5,038 nucleotides of DNA from Desulfuromonadales bacterium (GTDB taxonomy: Bacteria; Desulfobacterota; Desulfuromonadia; Desulfuromonadales; JACZKF01), in NCBI GenBank assembly GCA_014860175.1, contig JACZKF010000091.1, positions 1-5,038 on the forward strand, given 5' to 3'. Position numbers and translations under genes: made by a program. Position 1 is the stretch's first letter. Each line of letters begins with the position of its first letter. Under the pieces are notes generated by a model. It was not told the DNA's origin. It was given only the letters and a program-made list of their open reading frames with translations, and did not search any database. Shown piece after piece: positions 4,005 through 5,038 of this stretch.

Positions 4005-5038
4005 ATGAATGCTCTGAATCTCCCCCCGGCCCGTCTGGCCTGGACAATCTGGGGGCTCGGCGCCGCCCTCTACATCATCGGCTTTTTCCAGCGGGTCGCC
4101 CCCGGCGTCATGACCGCCGAGCTGATGTCCGACTTCAACCTCGGGGCCGCCGCCCTGGGGAATCTCTCCGCCTTCTATTTCTACAGCTATGTGGCGATGC
4201 AGATTCCCACCGGGCTCCTCGCCGACGGCTGGGGGCCGCGCCGCCTGCTCACGGCCGGGGCCTTGGTCGCCGGGGTCGGCAGCCTCGGCTTCGCCCTCGG
4301 CGACAGCTTCTTCTGGGCCTGCGTCGGGCGGCTGCTGGTCGGCGGTTCGGTGGCGGTGGCCTTCGTCGCCATGATGAAGCTCTCCAGCCAGTGGATGGCC
4401 CCCCGGCAGTTCGCCCTCGCCTCCGGCATGGCCCTGTTCCTCGGCATTCTCGGGGCGGTCTTCGCCGGCGCCCCGCTGCGCCTGCTGGTGGCCGCCTATG
4501 GCTGGCGCCCGGTCATGCTCGGGGCCAGCATCCTCCCGTTCGTGGTGGCCGCCCTGATCTGGACCGTCGTCCGGGACGACCCGCGGGAAAAGGGGTACGC
4601 CAGCTACGCCCCGGCCGTCCCCGCCGGAGCCCCCCGCATCGGCATTCTGGCCGGGCTGGGGGAAGTCTTCCGCTACCGCAACACCTGGTTCCTCTTTGTC
4701 GCCCCCGGCGCCGTCGCCGGCAGCACCCTCGCTTTCGCCGGCCTGTGGGGGGTCCCGTTCCTGACCACCCATTACGGCCTGACGGACCCCGGAGCGGCCG
4801 CCATCTGCTCGGCCCTCCTCCTCGCCTGGGCCATCGGCGGTCCGGTCTTCGGCGCCCTCTCCGACCGCATCGGCCGGCGCAAGCCGCTGTACGTGGGCGG
4901 CGCCGCCGCCGCCGGGATCGCCTGGACGATCGTCATCTTCGTCCCCGGACTGCCGCTGCCGCTGCTGGTCGCGCTGCTCATCGTCGCCGGTTTTGCCGCC
5001 GGCTGCATGATCATCGGCTTCGCCTTCGCCAAGGAGTC
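4005..5038 (+). CDS. Major facilitator superfamily (MFS) transporter, 3' end cut by window
   Basis: An open frame of 344 codons runs off the window end; typical members are about 400-430 aa, so the last one or two helices and the tail are missing. Translation begins MNALNLPPARLAWTIWGLGA. About ten membrane helices are visible (roughly 13-33, 50-72, 81-100, 103-125, 138-160, 168-188, 225-252, 265-287, 296-313, 317-342) with a cytoplasmic loop at 189-222. The MFS motif A appears as GLLADGWGPRRLL (70-82) between helices 2 and 3, with a second copy GALSDRIGRRKPL (283-295) between helices 8 and 9. GRLLVGG (108-114) in helix 4 is motif B-like. Helices 1-2 (FFQRVAPGVMTAEL and YFYSYVAMQIPTG) resemble a group of uncharacterised bacterial MFS permeases; substrate unknown. 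GAGG at 3997-4000 is a short-spaced ribosome site before the ATG. It is separated from msrA by repeat cluster 2 and probably has its own promoter. Confidence 0.9.
   Translation, partial: MNALNLPPARLAWTIWGLGAALYIIGFFQRVAPGVMTAELMSDFNLGAAALGNLSAFYFYSYVAMQIPTGLLADGWGPRRLLTAGALVAGVGSLGFALGDSFFWACVGRLLVGGSVAVAFVAMMKLSSQWMAPRQFALASGMALFLGILGAVFAGAPLRLLVAAYGWRPVMLGASILPFVVAALIWTVVRDDPREKGYASYAPAVPAGAPRIGILAGLGEVFRYRNTWFLFVAPGAVAGSTLAFAGLWGVPFLTTHYGLTDPGAAAICSALLLAWAIGGPVFGALSDRIGRRKPLYVGGAAAAGIAWTIVIFVPGLPLPLLVALLIVAGFAAGCMIIGFAFAKE

Noticed and set aside
3867..4772. 301-aa minus-strand open frame
   Set aside because: Antisense to the MFS transporter, extremely rich in Gly, Glu and Pro; its tail (SREDAKGAKKS) is merely a translation of the repeat unit.

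Overview
The window is a GC-rich bacterial chromosome segment with seven genes. No ribosomal or RNA marker is present. Taxonomy is therefore an inference from gene content: a periplasmic GCFWC-type MsrA, a cupredoxin lipoprotein, a DsrE-like protein, and intergenic repeats with a CGCGAAG core. Together these suggest a Desulfuromonadales-type deltaproteobacterium (Geobacter/Desulfuromonas/Pelobacter-like), at moderate confidence.

Layout. On the + strand, positions 81-920 hold a DsrE/DsrF-like sulfur-relay-type protein followed by a lipoprotein with a complete type 1 copper site, probably one operon. They converge on a minus-strand group read from 2926 down to 954: a YgjP-type zinc metallopeptidase (2926-2405), a repeat-filled gap, a DUF423/YgdD membrane protein (2181-1807), an SseB-like protein with a GTG start (1738-1304), and a RelE/ParE-like small protein carrying two CxxC pairs (1289-954). 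The last two are 14 nt apart and almost certainly co-transcribed. Divergent from the metallopeptidase, on the + strand, is a secreted methionine sulfoxide reductase A (3067-3717). After a second repeat-filled gap comes a major facilitator superfamily transporter, which starts at 4005 and runs off the window end.

The most unusual structure is not coding. The two intergenic gaps at 2182-2404 and 3718-4004, which bracket the metallopeptidase-msrA pair, both hold members of one short repeat family. Units read roughly TTTCACGCGA followed by a short GCGAAG or GCGACG periodicity, and occur in both orientations, giving large inverted repeats. In the first gap a 50-nt segment is an internally deleted tandem copy of the adjacent 159-nt segment, and its duplicated end includes the last codons and stop of the metallopeptidase gene.

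Functionally the proteins lean towards cell-envelope redox and oxidative damage: the copper lipoprotein, periplasmic MsrA, and cytosolic DsrE-like protein. They do not form one obvious pathway. I do not see a CRISPR array, a transposase, phage genes, or a new multi-gene defence system. The best candidates for novelty are the repeat family with its duplication, and the zinc-ribbon-like RelE/ParE relative coupled to an SseB-like gene.
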